Shown: positions 31,648 through 40,974 of the stretch, one piece after another
Position numbering within the stretch: position 1 is the first letter of the stretch
How the letters are laid out: every line of letters begins with the position of its first letter
Notes under the pieces: generated by a model
What the model was told of the DNA's origin: nothing
Database searches by the model: none
What the model saw: the letters and a program-made list of their open reading frames with translations, nothing else
Translations under genes and position numbers: made by a program
Origin: Cordylochernes scorpioides
Lineage: Eukaryota > Arthropoda > Arachnida > Pseudoscorpiones > Chernetidae
Assembly: GCA_030710605.1 (NCBI GenBank)
Contig: CP092875.1
Span: 65,650,623-65,714,622 of the forward strand
Length of the DNA stretch: 64,000 bases
Reading direction: 5' to 3'

Positions 31648-32184
31648 CTACATGAAGGCCAGGATAGCGTGATAGGCTTCGGGGAGGTCGATTTTTCTAT
31701 TGATGCTGCCTTGCTTATAGGATTCTATAGATTCAAGTATGAGTTTTTGATGTTGGTTACGGATGTATCTGTAATGTATTGTAGGGTGTGTGATGTTAAA
31801 AGTATGGCCTGTTTCCTGTATGTGTTGATATATGAGAGATTTGGAGTCACGGTTAGATATGTTACGGGAGTGCTCAGACATCCTGATGGCAACGGTTCTA
31901 CCCGTCTCACCCACGTAAGTGGCAGAGCATTGCTCACATGAGACGGAATAGACCCCGCCATCAGAACGTAGGGGATCCATGGGAACAAGGGGCTTAGTGT
32001 AAGGATGTCGGAGGGATGCGAGGAGGTTGGGGGAGTTTTTGTAATAGGTACGGATGCCGTATGATTTGAGGTGTCTAGCTATATCAACTGCGGGGGGGGG
32101 AATAGGGAAGGAAACAAATAGATCTATAAGTTGTGGATGAAACAGGGGCGCCCGGTGTGTATGTGTGTCTATTGATAAAAGCAA
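31648..32184 (-). CDS. Penelope-like GIY-YIG endonuclease, left arm
   Basis: C-terminal nuclease that cuts the insertion target in Penelope-like elements. It has VYSVSCEQCSATYVGETGRT (GIY-YIG-type core with the CxxC pair characteristic of Penelope), the R in RTVAIRMSEHSRN, and QHIQETGHTFNI. It ends at the stop after HAILAFM, the full end; the mirror copy has a premature stop. The first ~30 codons before VDIARHLKSYGIRTYY are probably out-of-frame RT sequence read because of the homopolymer length. Confidence 0.85.
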   Translation of the reverse strand: MLLSIDTHTHRAPLFHPQLIDLFVSFPIPPPAVDIARHLKSYGIRTYYKNSPNLLASLRHPYTKPLVPMDPLRSDGGVYSVSCEQCSATYVGETGRTVAIRMSEHSRNISNRDSKSLIYQHIQETGHTFNITHPTIHYRYIRNQHQKLILESIESYKQGSINRKIDLPEAYHAILAFM

Positions 32185-32863
32185 GGGGGAAAGAAGCTCT
32201 GGAGAGGTGAGATATGATATTGTTTTTTTCTATGGTTTTAAAAATATCTAGGGAACAGTGGGTATGGATTCTTTTAGTGAGGGCCTTGACTATGTTAACT
32301 TTATGGGAGGTGGGGCAGTGTGAATTAAAGTGAGTGTAACTAGGGGGACATTGCTTTTTATAATAAACTGTGGTATGGTATGATGAAGGGGTACGGATAA
32401 TAAGGATATCTAAGAAAGGAATAACATTATTGGATGCTATCTCTATAGTAAAGGAAACATTATGATTGTAGCTATCAAGATGTGACAATATGGAGCTCTC
32501 CTGGCCTTTCTTGCAAATACAAAACACGTCATCTATATATCTACGCCACAATTGAATATCAGAAGGGAGAGTGTGGGTGATCCAGTGGTCTATTTGTAAT
32601 AAAACAATTTCGGCAACTATGGAGGATAGAGGGCTGCCCATCGGGGAGCCCTTAATCTGTCTGTAGTGATTCTGTGAGAATGTGAAAGTATTCATGTTTA
32701 AACATATATCAGTGAGCTGTACTATAGATGAGGAGGTTTGGGAATCAATGTTCTGTGTGTTGAGAAATTGTGATAAACTGCTAGTGATAAGTTCATGTGG
32801 CAGGCTAAGGTAAAGGGAGGTGACATCAAATGAGCACATAATGGTAGAAGGGTCGGGGGTCAT
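32084..32863 (-). CDS. Penelope-like reverse transcriptase, left arm
   Basis: A 259-codon frame for the RT of a Penelope-like element, which primes DNA synthesis at a nicked target. Motifs: CSFDVTSLYLSLPHE (RT box A with catalytic D), YRQIKGSPMGSPLSSIVAEI (box B-like), WRRYIDDVFCICK (catalytic DD), NNVIPFLDILIIR. The N-terminal RT portion and any upstream part are missing at the palindrome centre, and the frame is broken about 20 bases upstream of the first Met. The frame ends in the 9-base homopolymer at 32092-32100, where the nuclease continues in another frame. Product is probably inactive as encoded. Confidence 0.85.
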   Translation of the reverse strand: MTPDPSTIMCSFDVTSLYLSLPHELITSSLSQFLNTQNIDSQTSSSIVQLTDICLNMNTFTFSQNHYRQIKGSPMGSPLSSIVAEIVLLQIDHWITHTLPSDIQLWRRYIDDVFCICKKGQESSILSHLDSYNHNVSFTIEIASNNVIPFLDILIIRTPSSYHTTVYYKKQCPPSYTHFNSHCPTSHKVNIVKALTKRIHTHCSLDIFKTIEKNNIISHLSRASFPLAFINRHTYTPGAPVSSTTYRSICFLPYSPPRS

Positions 32864-33116
32864 AGCGGTTATTTCACTGATAAAACGGGGGTACTATTGA
32901 TGGAGTATGTGTTGTTATAGCTGCTTAATATTGGGGATAGGTAATTGGATAGATACTTGGCTAAAGGATATGCAGGAGATAAATGATAGGCTATCATTTA
33001 TCTCCTGCATATCCTTTAGCCAAGTATCTATCCAATTACCTATCCCCAATATTAAGCAGCTATAACAACACTTACTCCATCAATAGTACCCCCGTTTTAT
33101 CAGTGAAATAACCGCT

Positions 33117-33899
33117 ATGACCCCCGACCCTTCTACCATTATGTGGTCATTTGATGTCACCTCCCTTTACCTTAGCCTGCCACATGAACTTATCACTAGC
33201 AGTTTATCACAATTTCTCAACACACAGAACATTGATTCCCAAACCTCCTCATCTATAGTACAACTCACTGATATATGTTTAAACATGAATACTTTCACAT
33301 TCTCACAGAATCACTACAGACAGATTAAGGGCTCCCCGATGGGCAGCCCTCTATCCTCCATAGTTGCCGAAATTGTTTTATTACAAATAGACCACTGGAT
33401 CACCCACACTCTCCCTTCTGATATTCAATTGTGGCGTAGATATATAGATGACGTGTTTTGTATTTGCAAGAAAGGCCAGGAGAGCTCCATATTGTCACAT
33501 CTTGATAGCTACAATCATAATGTTTCCTTTACTATAGAGATAGCATCCAATAATGTTATTCCTTTCTTAGATATCCTTATTATCCGTACCCCTTCATCAT
33601 ACCATACCACAGTTTATTATAAAAAGCAATGTCCCCCTAGTTACACTCACTTTAATTCACACTGCCCCACCTCCCATAAAGTTAACATAGTCAAGGCCCT
33701 CACTAAAAGAATCCATACCCACTGTTCCCTAGATATTTTTAAAACCATAGAAAAAAACAATATCATATCTCACCTCTCCAGAGCTTCTTTCCCCCTTGCT
33801 TTTATCAATAGACACACATACACACCGGGCGCCCCTGTTTCATCCACAACTTATAGATCTATTTGTTTCCTTCCCTATTCCCCCCCGCAGTTGATATAG
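33117..33899 (+). CDS. Penelope-like reverse transcriptase, right arm
   Basis: 260 codons, nearly identical to the left-arm RT; one visible substitution is W for C in IMWSFDVTS. The same catalytic boxes are present (SFDVTSLYL, KGSPMGSPLS, RRYIDDVF). The frame leaves the nuclease frame at a 7-base C-run near 33879-33885. The left arm has 9, and 8 would keep the reading frame continuous in this segment. This makes slippage or homopolymer error a likely cause in both arms. Confidence 0.85.
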   Translation: MTPDPSTIMWSFDVTSLYLSLPHELITSSLSQFLNTQNIDSQTSSSIVQLTDICLNMNTFTFSQNHYRQIKGSPMGSPLSSIVAEIVLLQIDHWITHTLPSDIQLWRRYIDDVFCICKKGQESSILSHLDSYNHNVSFTIEIASNNVIPFLDILIIRTPSSYHTTVYYKKQCPPSYTHFNSHCPTSHKVNIVKALTKRIHTHCSLDIFKTIEKNNIISHLSRASFPLAFINRHTYTPGAPVSSTTYRSICFLPYSPPQLI

Positions 33900-34282
33900 C
33901 TAGACACCTCAAATCATACGGCATCCGTACCTATTACAAAAACTCCCCCAACCTCCTCACATCCCTCCGACATCCTTACACTAAGCCCCTTGTTCCCATG
34001 GATCCCCTACGTTCTGATGGCGCGGTCTATTCCGTCTCATGTGAGCAATGCTCTGCCACTTACGTGGGTGAGACGGGTAGAACCGTTGCCATCAGGATGT
34101 CTGAGCACTCCCGTAACATATCTAACCGTGACTCCAAATCTCTCATATATCAACACATACAGGAAACAGGCCATACTTTTAACATCACACACCCTACAAT
34201 ACATTACAGATACATCCGTAACCAACATCAAAGACTCATACTTGAATCTATAGAATCCTATAAGCAAGGCAGCATCAATTGA
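33863..34282 (+). CDS. Penelope-like GIY-YIG endonuclease, right arm (early stop)
   Basis: Same GIY-YIG nuclease as the left arm (VYSVSCEQCSATYVGETGRT). It ends at a TGA at 34280 replacing an Arg codon of the mirror copy, losing about 15 C-terminal residues. Other differences: LLTSLRHP for LLASLRHP, DGAVYSV for DGGVYSV, and HQRLILES for HQKLILES. Start assigned at the first Met in frame, which probably lies in former RT-frame sequence. Confidence 0.8.
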   Translation: MFPSLFPPAVDIARHLKSYGIRTYYKNSPNLLTSLRHPYTKPLVPMDPLRSDGAVYSVSCEQCSATYVGETGRTVAIRMSEHSRNISNRDSKSLIYQHIQETGHTFNITHPTIHYRYIRNQHQRLILESIESYKQGSIN

Positions 34283-34712
34283 AAAATCGACCTCCCCGAA
34301 GCCTATCACGCTCTCCTGGCCTTCATGTAGTTCTCCCTATAGTTGCCTATATCAGTCATGTACCATATTTCCAAGAAATTCCAGTTTCCAATTATGTAAT
34401 TAGCATCTTTATTGAAAATTAGATTCTCTATATGCATTGTTTCATAATGATGCAAATATCTTATATGCAACTCTCTTTACCGTAGTTATGTAAATATCAT
34501 AAGTGTATATATTCTTGTCTGCCATATGTACCATGTTTGTATCGTCGCGTTCACTTTATACTGCCTGTTGAAGGGTTTTCACCCGAAAGCTTGCGTTCAT
34601 TTAAAATCGTATTAAGAAACTTGTCTTCTTTTATTTATAGATTTTAATATACCTTTCTAAGAAGAATCTCTTATTTCTTATTATTAATGAATTTTATTTT
34701 TATTTCTGTGTA

Positions 34713-34778
34713 CACCTATCCCCCGATTTACACGTTTTTCTCAGGAACGTATCTACCGTGTTAATCGGGGGATAGGTG
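34713..34778. mobile_element. Tiny pogo-like MITE (66 bp)
   Basis: Termini CACCTATCCCCCGATTTACA and the complementary right end (TTAATCGGGGGATAGGTG), flanked by TA at 34711-34712 and 34779-34780. The GGAACGTA piece before the right end also occurs in the 9814-10094 element. Confidence 0.75.
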
Positions 34779-34879
34779 TATTAATATATAAAAATTGTTT
34801 TCAAAAGCCGTTTTCACGTTATGAATATTATTTGAGGATAGTTAAAATATTTTTTAAAAATTCGTTCATTCATAAAAAA

Positions 34880-35090
34880 AATGTAACAATTAAACTTACT
34901 GGCAATGTTTTTTTTTTTTCAATAATTACATCAAATATTTTCTCTACGGTCTAGAAGGTTGCCATGAGTGAACATAACACCTTTCTTATTCATTTGATAC
35001 ATGGCAAACTTCTAGACTGTGAAGATAATATTTGATGTAATTATTGAAAAGAAATATACATTGCCAGTAAATTTAATTGTTACAAATTTT
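34880..35090. repeat. Palindromic element, ~85-bp arms
   Basis: TGTAACAATTAAACTTACTG ... ATTACATCAAATATTTTCTC and mirror GATAATATTTGATGTAATTA ... AATTGTTACA, with a loop at about 34965-35000. Single copy in the window. Confidence 0.7.
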
Positions 35091-35154
35091 AATCAATAAT
35101 TGAATTGAATTTAATCGAATTGAATCATAATAAATTTTAAAAATGAGCAATACA

Positions 35155-35880
35155 TAATTAAATATTTAATTAAAAAGGGTAAAATAAATGATATTTTGAT
35201 CCAATATATGCCTTTTTATTTAAATAAAAAAAAATGTATATAAAAATATTTCTCAATATCGTATTATATAAATAGAATCATTATTTTCTAAATATTGTGT
35301 TCCAATTGCATTGTATTTTTATAATTTCATCTAAAATCGCAAATTTCTAAAATTTTCTATTTAAATTTTATATCGATGCTAAAAATATTTATTAAAAAAA
35401 AGAACAAACTTTGACTCCAAACGATAGCGTGCAAACAACGACTATTTGAGTGGCAAACGAACAAATCAATATTTGAATGTAGGGAATAGCCATTACGTCG
35501 GCAAATATCATTTAAAAGAATAATGAGATAAAATAATTAGGTTTACTACACTTTGCTTATCAGAAATCAGGAAATATCTATCAAAATGAAGATAAAAATG
35601 GTAATGCAACCCAACGGATCACTTCCGCCATCTATTGACGCTTTTTGTAACTTTTTAAAAATTCCATTTTACACTATATGTTTTAAGTTCCTAAGTTTAT
35701 TATAAAATTTGGTTCACCCGCATATTTTGATGTTATTTGAATTTCAAAAATATAAATATATTCTAAAAATCATATTTTAAAATAAGAATATAAAATTTTT
35801 TTACTTGGAGAAAATTTAAAAAGTTCTATTTTAAATTAATGTTATATGTGCAATGTGTCTTAAATAAATTCTATGTGAAT
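35155..35880 (+). other. AT-rich DNA with a Rep-A scrap
   Basis: A short Rep-A piece (TTAATTAAAAAGG and TTTTGATCCAATATATGCC) is at 35160-35220. The rest is AT-rich and unassigned. Confidence 0.5.
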
Positions 35881-35888
35881 ATTGAATT

Positions 35889-36097
35889 TGTTGTATATAT
35901 ATTAATTAACTGTTACCACAGAGTGTGTGTAAGCTCACAGGTAAATAGGCGCTAACCGAAACAGAAAAAAAGTTCCTTTGTTCAATATTAGTTTCCCTTT
36001 TATATTTTGTTCTCTCTCTTGTAAAAATCAATAAATATAATGTTTATTTAATAATTATTGGAATCAGTTTCATTAATAATTCTAAGCAAAGTCAACA
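35889..36097 (+). repeat. 5' LTR of truncated copia element
   Basis: Begins TGTTGTATAT and ends AAAGTCAACA (TGTTG...CAACA termini), followed two bases later by the primer site. Ends inferred from these features, since no partner LTR exists here. Confidence 0.6.
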
Positions 36098-36344
36098 ATT
36101 GGTAGCAGAGCGTGGTTATTTGATTTAAAGCTCAAAAGCGAAAATATTTAATCTGAAGATTAAGCAAGAAGTTTTTTCTGATCGGTAAACTGAAGCACTT
36201 CTAAGAAGATTAAAGGTATTTATATAGATTAAGTTAAATTATACTATATATTACATGTTTAAAAGCTACCCAATATTTAAATAAATTTAAAATATATATT
36301 TGTATTTAAAATATATTGGTTTGCTTATATTAGCTCAAAAGGCG

Positions 36345-37200
36345 AAAATGCTTAATTCTAATTTTTTATCCCAAACAAAAATTGAATCATTAGCAGGCAC
36401 TAATTATCAAATATAGGCGTTGAAAATCGGCGCAGTTCTAAGAGGAAGAAAATTATTTAAATGTGTAATTTCCGATCCAGAACCTGATATGGAAGACAAA
36501 AGTTCTTGGGAGATTTGGAGTGATAAAAATGATGAGGCATTTGGGATAATCATCACTACGTTGACAAATGAACAAGCTGGAATGTTCATAGGAGAAACAA
36601 ATGCTAAGAAAGTATGGGACTCACTGAAAAAACATACACAGGCAATTTGGAAGATAAAATTATTGATATAGGCTTAGAATTAAAGAATATTAGAATGAAA
36701 GAAAAAAAATGAAACTGTAGATGAATATATAACGAGGGCAAAAAATATTGCTGCTAGAAGTTCATCATTAGGGCATCAATTTACCTCAAGAGAACTTTCA
36801 TTTCATATTGTCAGAGGCATACATCCAAGGTATGAAAATATTGCTATTGTCTTACGATCTAAGAGAGAGGCAACAGTAGATGAGATTAAACAAACTCTAA
36901 GAGAAGAGAAGTCAAGAATAAATATGAGATTAAATCAATCGGTTGAGAATGGGCATGAACAAGCATACAGAATTAAAGATAGAAAAGGTAAACAATTTAG
37001 CCAAAAATATGTTTTGTTTGTAATAAAAAGGGACATCTAGCAAATGATTGCTGGTTTCGAGATAAACAAAAACAAGGATATCAAAAGAAATGGTCTCCTA
37101 ATTATAGAAATCACAAATACAGTAGGGAACATTCAAATAACCTAGTGGATACTATGAAAAGTGGAATTAATGAGCAAGCATTTGAAACATATGTAAAAGA
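36345..37200 (+). pseudogene. gag: copia gag with zinc knuckle, broken
   Basis: The N-terminal frame (MLNSNFLSQTKIESLAGTNY) hits a stop at 36415. The next part (SWEIWSDKNDEAFGIIITTL, KKVWDSLKKHTQ) and the C-terminal CFVCNKKGHLANDC knuckle (CX2CX4HX4C, near 37011-37052) lie in shifted frames. The pattern matches Ty1/copia Gag (UBN2-like region plus knuckle). Confidence 0.75.
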
Positions 37201-37224
37201 ATTTGAAGATTGACCAGATGGGAG

Positions 37225-37330
37225 AAATGATAGGCAAATATGGTGTATAGATTCAGGATGCACCGCACATTTAACTCCAAACCTAACTTTAATGGAAAAA
37301 TATGACAGAGTACAAAATTGAAATCAACCT
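37225..37330 (+). pseudogene. copia protease fragment
   Basis: IWCIDSGCTAHLTPN with the active-site DSG near 37250. The rest of the protease is deleted before the GAG-pre-integrase region at about 37384. Confidence 0.65.
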
Positions 37331-37383
37331 AGCTGAGAAGGGCAAAACTACCCAAGCCACAGCCAAAGGAGATATGAGACTTA

Positions 37384-37920
37384 CTACATGCACATATTTT
37401 AAGAGGATTGGATCTAAAATTCGAAAGGTTACCAGAGTGCGAAGCATGCATAATGGGAAAACTGCTTCAGAAGCCATATAATAGTACAGAAAATTATACA
37501 GTTAAGCCCCTGCAGTTGATTCATATGGATTTATGTGGACCAATGCCATGTCAATCTTTAGGAGGATCTAAGTATTTTCTTGTTATAGTAAATGACTACA
37601 GTAGAAGAATCTTTGTATATTTCCTGAGATCAAAAGATGAGACCTTTGAAAGATTTGAAGAATTTAAAGCAAGAGCCGAAAACGAATTAAGTCTTAGAAT
37701 AAAAGATGTAAGAACGGACAATGGAACTGAATTTTGTAACTCTAGATTTGAAGGACTTTTCAAGAGAAGTGGGATCCATCACCAACTTACCACCACATAC
37801 TCACCACAAAGTAATGGAGTCGCAGAGAGAGTGAATAGGACTCTTATAGATACAGCGAGAACTTTACTAATTGATTCAAAATTACTCAAGAAGTTTTTAT
37901 CATTCATCAAATTATTCTGA
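37384..37920 (+). CDS. copia integrase, truncated
   Basis: Open frame with the GAG-pre-integrase CxxC (CEACIMGK) and the full catalytic triad: LIHMDLCGPM (D), DVRTDNGTEFCNSRF (D), SPQSNGVAERVNRTL (E). DNA-insertion enzyme of a Ty1/copia element. It stops at 37918 after leaving the conserved path near 37900, where the element is cut off. The frame opens around 37390; the first Met is at 37408. Confidence 0.8.
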   Translation, partial: LHAHILRGLDLKFERLPECEACIMGKLLQKPYNSTENYTVKPLQLIHMDLCGPMPCQSLGGSKYFLVIVNDYSRRIFVYFLRSKDETFERFEEFKARAENELSLRIKDVRTDNGTEFCNSRFEGLFKRSGIHHQLTTTYSPQSNGVAERVNRTLIDTARTLLIDSKLLKKFLSFIKLF

Positions 37921-38282
37921 TAACATGCATTTTATGTCCAGTTTAATTTAAAAATATATAATTTATACAAATATACGTTAACCTCTAGGGAAAAAAGTTC
38001 AAAAGATATTAATCATATGATAAAATGTTTTATACGAGTATAACATTAGGAACTTTTATCAATCAATATTCGAATGTAAAATCAGATTTGAGAATATATA
38101 TGTATTTTAGCAAACACTATTTTATTTTTGGAAACATTATTCATGTTTTAGAAGCATTTTCAATTCATATATTAGCAAAAAAATATATATAAAATATATA
38201 TATTCTAAAAATAAATCAATATATTCATTATATATACACTATTGGAACAGATTATCCGTAGTGAAAATAAAATCATATTGTC
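37921..38282 (+). other. AT-rich DNA, nothing recognised
   Basis: No copia RT or LTR continues here. Confidence 0.5.
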
Positions 38283-38460
38283 ACGTGGAAAATTAGAAAA
38301 AGACAAACTTCAGGATGACACAGCAATTTATTTAAGGCAAGAACAAACTATGAATGATAAACAAAATATAAACAATGAGGGAATTTTACAGTATATCAAA
38401 ATATAAACGTAAAAAATGATACTCTGTTAATAAAATAATAAATACTTTGCTACAATATTT
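38283..38460 (+). repeat. Rep-E dispersed repeat, copy 1
   Basis: GAAAATTAGAAAAAGACAAA, ATTTATTTAAGGCAAGAACA, AAATGATACTCTGTTAATAA. The same order occurs at 62620-62769, continuing after a Rep-D insertion. No coding content. Confidence 0.7.
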
Positions 38461-38529
38461 TTAAAAACATCTCAAATTTGATTTTTAAAATGGTAAATAA
38501 TTAGCAAAGATAAAGTCAATCAAAATATA

Positions 38530-38578
38530 TTCACACACACAAAGCCTTTATTAAGACCCAATTGGTCTTACACAGCAA
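38530..38578 (-). repeat. LINE 3' tail fragment
   Basis: CAAAGCCTTTATTAAGACCC and AATTGGTCTTACACAGC match the hairpin tail of the LINE end at 29410. Confidence 0.6.
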
Positions 38579-38669
38579 TCAAAATATATTCCTATTATTT
38601 GTAAATGCTTGGTTCCATTTTTACTTCAAGAGAGAAATTATTTCCATAATACAAAATACAAATGTGAAT

Positions 38670-39053
38670 CTTTAATTAAAAAGGCATATTACGATGCACT
38701 TGCGCGCCATCTGTTATCAAAATTCGAAACTATTTTAAAAGCGTAAGATTCTTTTTGAAATTAAACAATTTCTACTGCCCTTACTGAAATAGAAATATTA
38801 AAGGGAGTGTTCACCACTGATGAGCCAGGCCCTCTCTTTAATTTTTCTATTTCAGTAAGGGCAGTAGAAATTGTTTAATTTCAAAAAGAATCTTACGCTT
38901 TTTAAATAGTTTCGAATTTTGAAAAAGGCATATATTGGATCAAAATATCATTTATTTTACCAATATTTCAGTTGGCTGAACGCCAAATGATATTTTGATC
39001 CAATATATGTCTTTTTAATTAAAGATTTATTTATGGTTTGCTCTATTTTCAGA
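38670..39053 (+). mobile_element. Rep-A with 12-bp target duplication, containing Rep-C
   Basis: Rep-A (CTTTAATTAAAAAGGCATAT ... ATATGTCTTTTTAATTAAAG, then one-sided tail ATTTATGGTTTGCTCTATTT) is flanked by ACAAATGTGAAT at 38658-38669 and 39054-39065. A Rep-C copy is inserted into its left arm at 38690-38921. Confidence 0.85.
38690..38921 (-). mobile_element. Rep-C palindrome nested in Rep-A
   Basis: Arms CGAAACTATTTTAAAAGCGT and mirror, centre with GTTCACCACTGATGAGCCAG; one-sided tail (GATGCACTTGCGCGCCATCT) on the left. AAAAAGGCATAT, the Rep-A terminus, is duplicated at 38678-38689 and 38922-38933, a 12-bp target duplication. Confidence 0.85.
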
Positions 39054-39109
39054 ACAAATGTGAATAATATTACAGCTATACAAACTACATACACTAGGTT
39101 TAGGGCTAT

Positions 39110-39345
39110 TTAACTATATTTTCCTTAAAAGTAAAAAAAGAAGAAAAAGCCAATCTTCTAGGTAAAAAGGTAGTCGTTTCTGCCATTAAAGCACTAGAGG
39201 AAATGGGCCAAAAGAATAAAAAGACTATTATTCATGCCTAACGACATCTTGTATTGTCAAGAAATGGCCAAGCGACTTGATTGGCTGCCAAGTTTGGATC
39301 GTTTGATCTCGAAATAATAGTGTCAATGGGCTTCTATTCTACCTT
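39110..39345. other. Unique moderate-GC segment
   Basis: Not repeated in the window (e.g. CACTAGAGGAAATGGGCCAA, TGGCCAAGCGACTTGATTGG). No open frame of note. Confidence 0.3.
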
Positions 39346-39629
39346 TCCCCCCATTTATATATATATGATTCTATTTTATATAATTTGTGAATACCTATTA
39401 ATAGGGTATATTTCTATATGTTTGTTTTATATAGAGATTTTAAATGTGTAGCGATTTCCATATGTTTATTTGTTCTTTTTTTTAAAGAAGAAAATGCCGT
39501 AAATATATGCGGATAATAAGCTTACAAGGTTTTTGAATTTTTCCGAGAAGAAGATAGGCGAACAGCCTGGTCGAAATATTGAATTTTAATAAAAATTTTG
39601 ATAAAAAAAAATTAGGCTCCTATTTTAAT

Positions 39630-40333
39630 AAATATGTATATATGGTAATTTAAACCAACAACCTTATATTGTATACTACTTATAACAAGATTGTCATGTT
39701 GTATATAGAAAAACATCTGTAAATAATTATACGCATTATTGACATGTGTCATTGCATCAGCATATGTAATGTCCTTTGTACAAACTGAGGGAGAATAAAT
39801 AAAACTATGTAATAGATTAAGAGCTGAGCTAAGAAAGAGATCGAGATAGAAATCCAACAACCCTAAAGAGGAATTTGGCAAGTCGTTGCCATCAAGGTCA
39901 AAGGGTGCAGAATAGCGCAGACGCCCCACGCCCTTTGGACCCGTTCAAAGTCCAAATCCTCGCATGTCTCCCTCCTCGGCAAAGGTATATAAAACCTCGG
40001 TTTTAGCCGAAATCACAGTCACTTCACCATCGGCGTGAGCCCTTGTCGGTTGTAGCCAGGTCCACCTCATCGACCATGTAAAACAGTAAGAACTCCTATC
40101 TCCATCTTGCTCTTAGCTCGACTCCTATCTGTTCACGGAACTTTCCTACTACAACTGTGTCTCTTCGTTTTTTGTGTGTGGACATTCCTAAGCTTTCTAC
40201 TCTGCTTCGACCACGACTGCCTGTACTCTGTGAGAACTGTTAAAGGTCCTCCAAGGTGCAGAGAGGTACTGGAAAACTCTCCACGCCCTGACTGTCCCTC
40301 TCGGTTACTACTGGTTTGACCCTCGGTTACCAC
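39630..40333 (+). repeat. Partial LTR of the first Ty3/gypsy family
   Basis: Reverse-complement match to about 4490-5215 within the 977-bp LTR, starting near ATGGTAATTTAAACCAACAA and ending CCCTCGGTTACCAC. Both LTR ends are missing and no internal region adjoins. Open frames seen here are LTR noise. Confidence 0.8.
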
Positions 40334-40446
40334 ATATATGTTGCATTATGTGAATTTTACAAAATGAAAGTTTATCTTTTATGGTGTCTGAGATTTGAGG
40401 CAAACAATAGACTACAAAATAATAACAAAATATAATCTTTAGAAAG

Positions 40447-40704
40447 TGTTACGCAAACTTTGACTTTAATAATCATAGATGCTGACGTCACTACGATGAC
40501 GTAACTTCCAACAACTACCTTCAACCTTGCTGATGTTTACCGCTAACTTGTTTTAACAATATATGTAATGGAACAAGTCGTTCCTTAAATAAATATATAT
40601 TTGTTTTTATCTAAAGGGATGTCCTCGTAACTACAACATACGTGAGTACAAAAACAACCAGAAATCCTCAAAAAGAATAACCGTATTTTGCTAAGCCTAT
40701 ATCA
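40447..40704 (+). repeat. 5' LTR
   Basis: Begins TGTTACGCAAACTTTG and ends GCCTATATCA. Contains ATAAATATATATTTG and a palindromic TGACGTCACTACGATGACGT with two CRE-like TGACGT(C/A)A boxes. Confidence 0.9.
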
Positions 40705-40706
40705 AT

Positions 40707-40721
40707 TTGGTAGCAGTGCGT
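40707..40721 (+). other. Primer-binding site, initiator tRNA-Met type
   Basis: TTTGGTAGCAGTGCG just after the LTR. TGGTAGCAG complements the initiator tRNA-Met 3' end, then diverges. Confidence 0.6.
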
Positions 40722-40827
40722 TGTTTGGGCGCGCGAATTGGACTAACCGCCAATTGATCCATTTAAATCATAAAGAAAATAAATAATTGGACTAACCGCC
40801 AATTTAGAAAATAAATATTGAATAAAA

Positions 40828-40974
40828 ATGGATACACATAACTTAGCAAAAATCGAACAGTTAACAGAAAACAACTATACCACGTGGTCCATGAAAATGG
40901 AAGCAATTCTAGATTCAAAAGATCTCTTCGAGGACGTAATTGTTAATGACGAGCCAGACTTTACAAAAAAATAA
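40828..40974 (+). pseudogene. gag: copia gag N-terminus, cut by frameshift
   Basis: The ATG at 40828 opens MDTHNLAKIEQLTENNYTTW, a typical Ty1/copia Gag start (DUF4219-like). It ends in a stop after DEPDFTKK at a seven-A run near 40964-40970, where one extra A shifts the frame. The remainder of gag follows at once in the next frame. Because this is a homopolymer, sequencing error should be excluded first. Confidence 0.8.

Larger units (their letters stand above)
31327..34651. mobile_element. Palindrome of two Penelope-like elements, 5' ends inward
   Basis: Two arms of about 1.66 kb mirror each other around base 32990 (ATGATAG-G-CTATCAT). Each arm has an RT region then a GIY-YIG nuclease, transcribed outward, then a 3' end with GCAAGCTTTCGGGTG. 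The arms agree almost everywhere. Differences seen include a C-run of 9 (left, read as G) versus 7 (right), a stop codon in the right-arm nuclease and a few substitutions. A frame break near the RT start is shared by both. Penelope elements are known to leave truncated and inverted partial copies, but an assembly foldback could give the same pattern. Confidence 0.85.
35889..37920 (+). mobile_element. Truncated Ty1/copia retrotransposon
   Basis: 5' LTR (35889-36097), initiator-Met-type primer site TGGTAGCAGAG at 36100, gag with zinc knuckle, a protease fragment and most of an integrase. It stops inside integrase near 37910. RT, RNase H and the 3' LTR are absent, and no second LTR copy is in the window. 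Confidence 0.85.

Noticed and set aside
31669-31941. Frames antisense to the Penelope nuclease (also 34037-34309 and alternative frames at 31725 and 33990)
   Set aside because: They overlap a clear GIY-YIG coding frame and mirror each other because of the palindrome; no independent motif.
39612-40333. Short frames of 66-105 codons as genes
   Set aside because: The segment is a partial LTR of the gypsy family at 249-5280, which also yields such frames.
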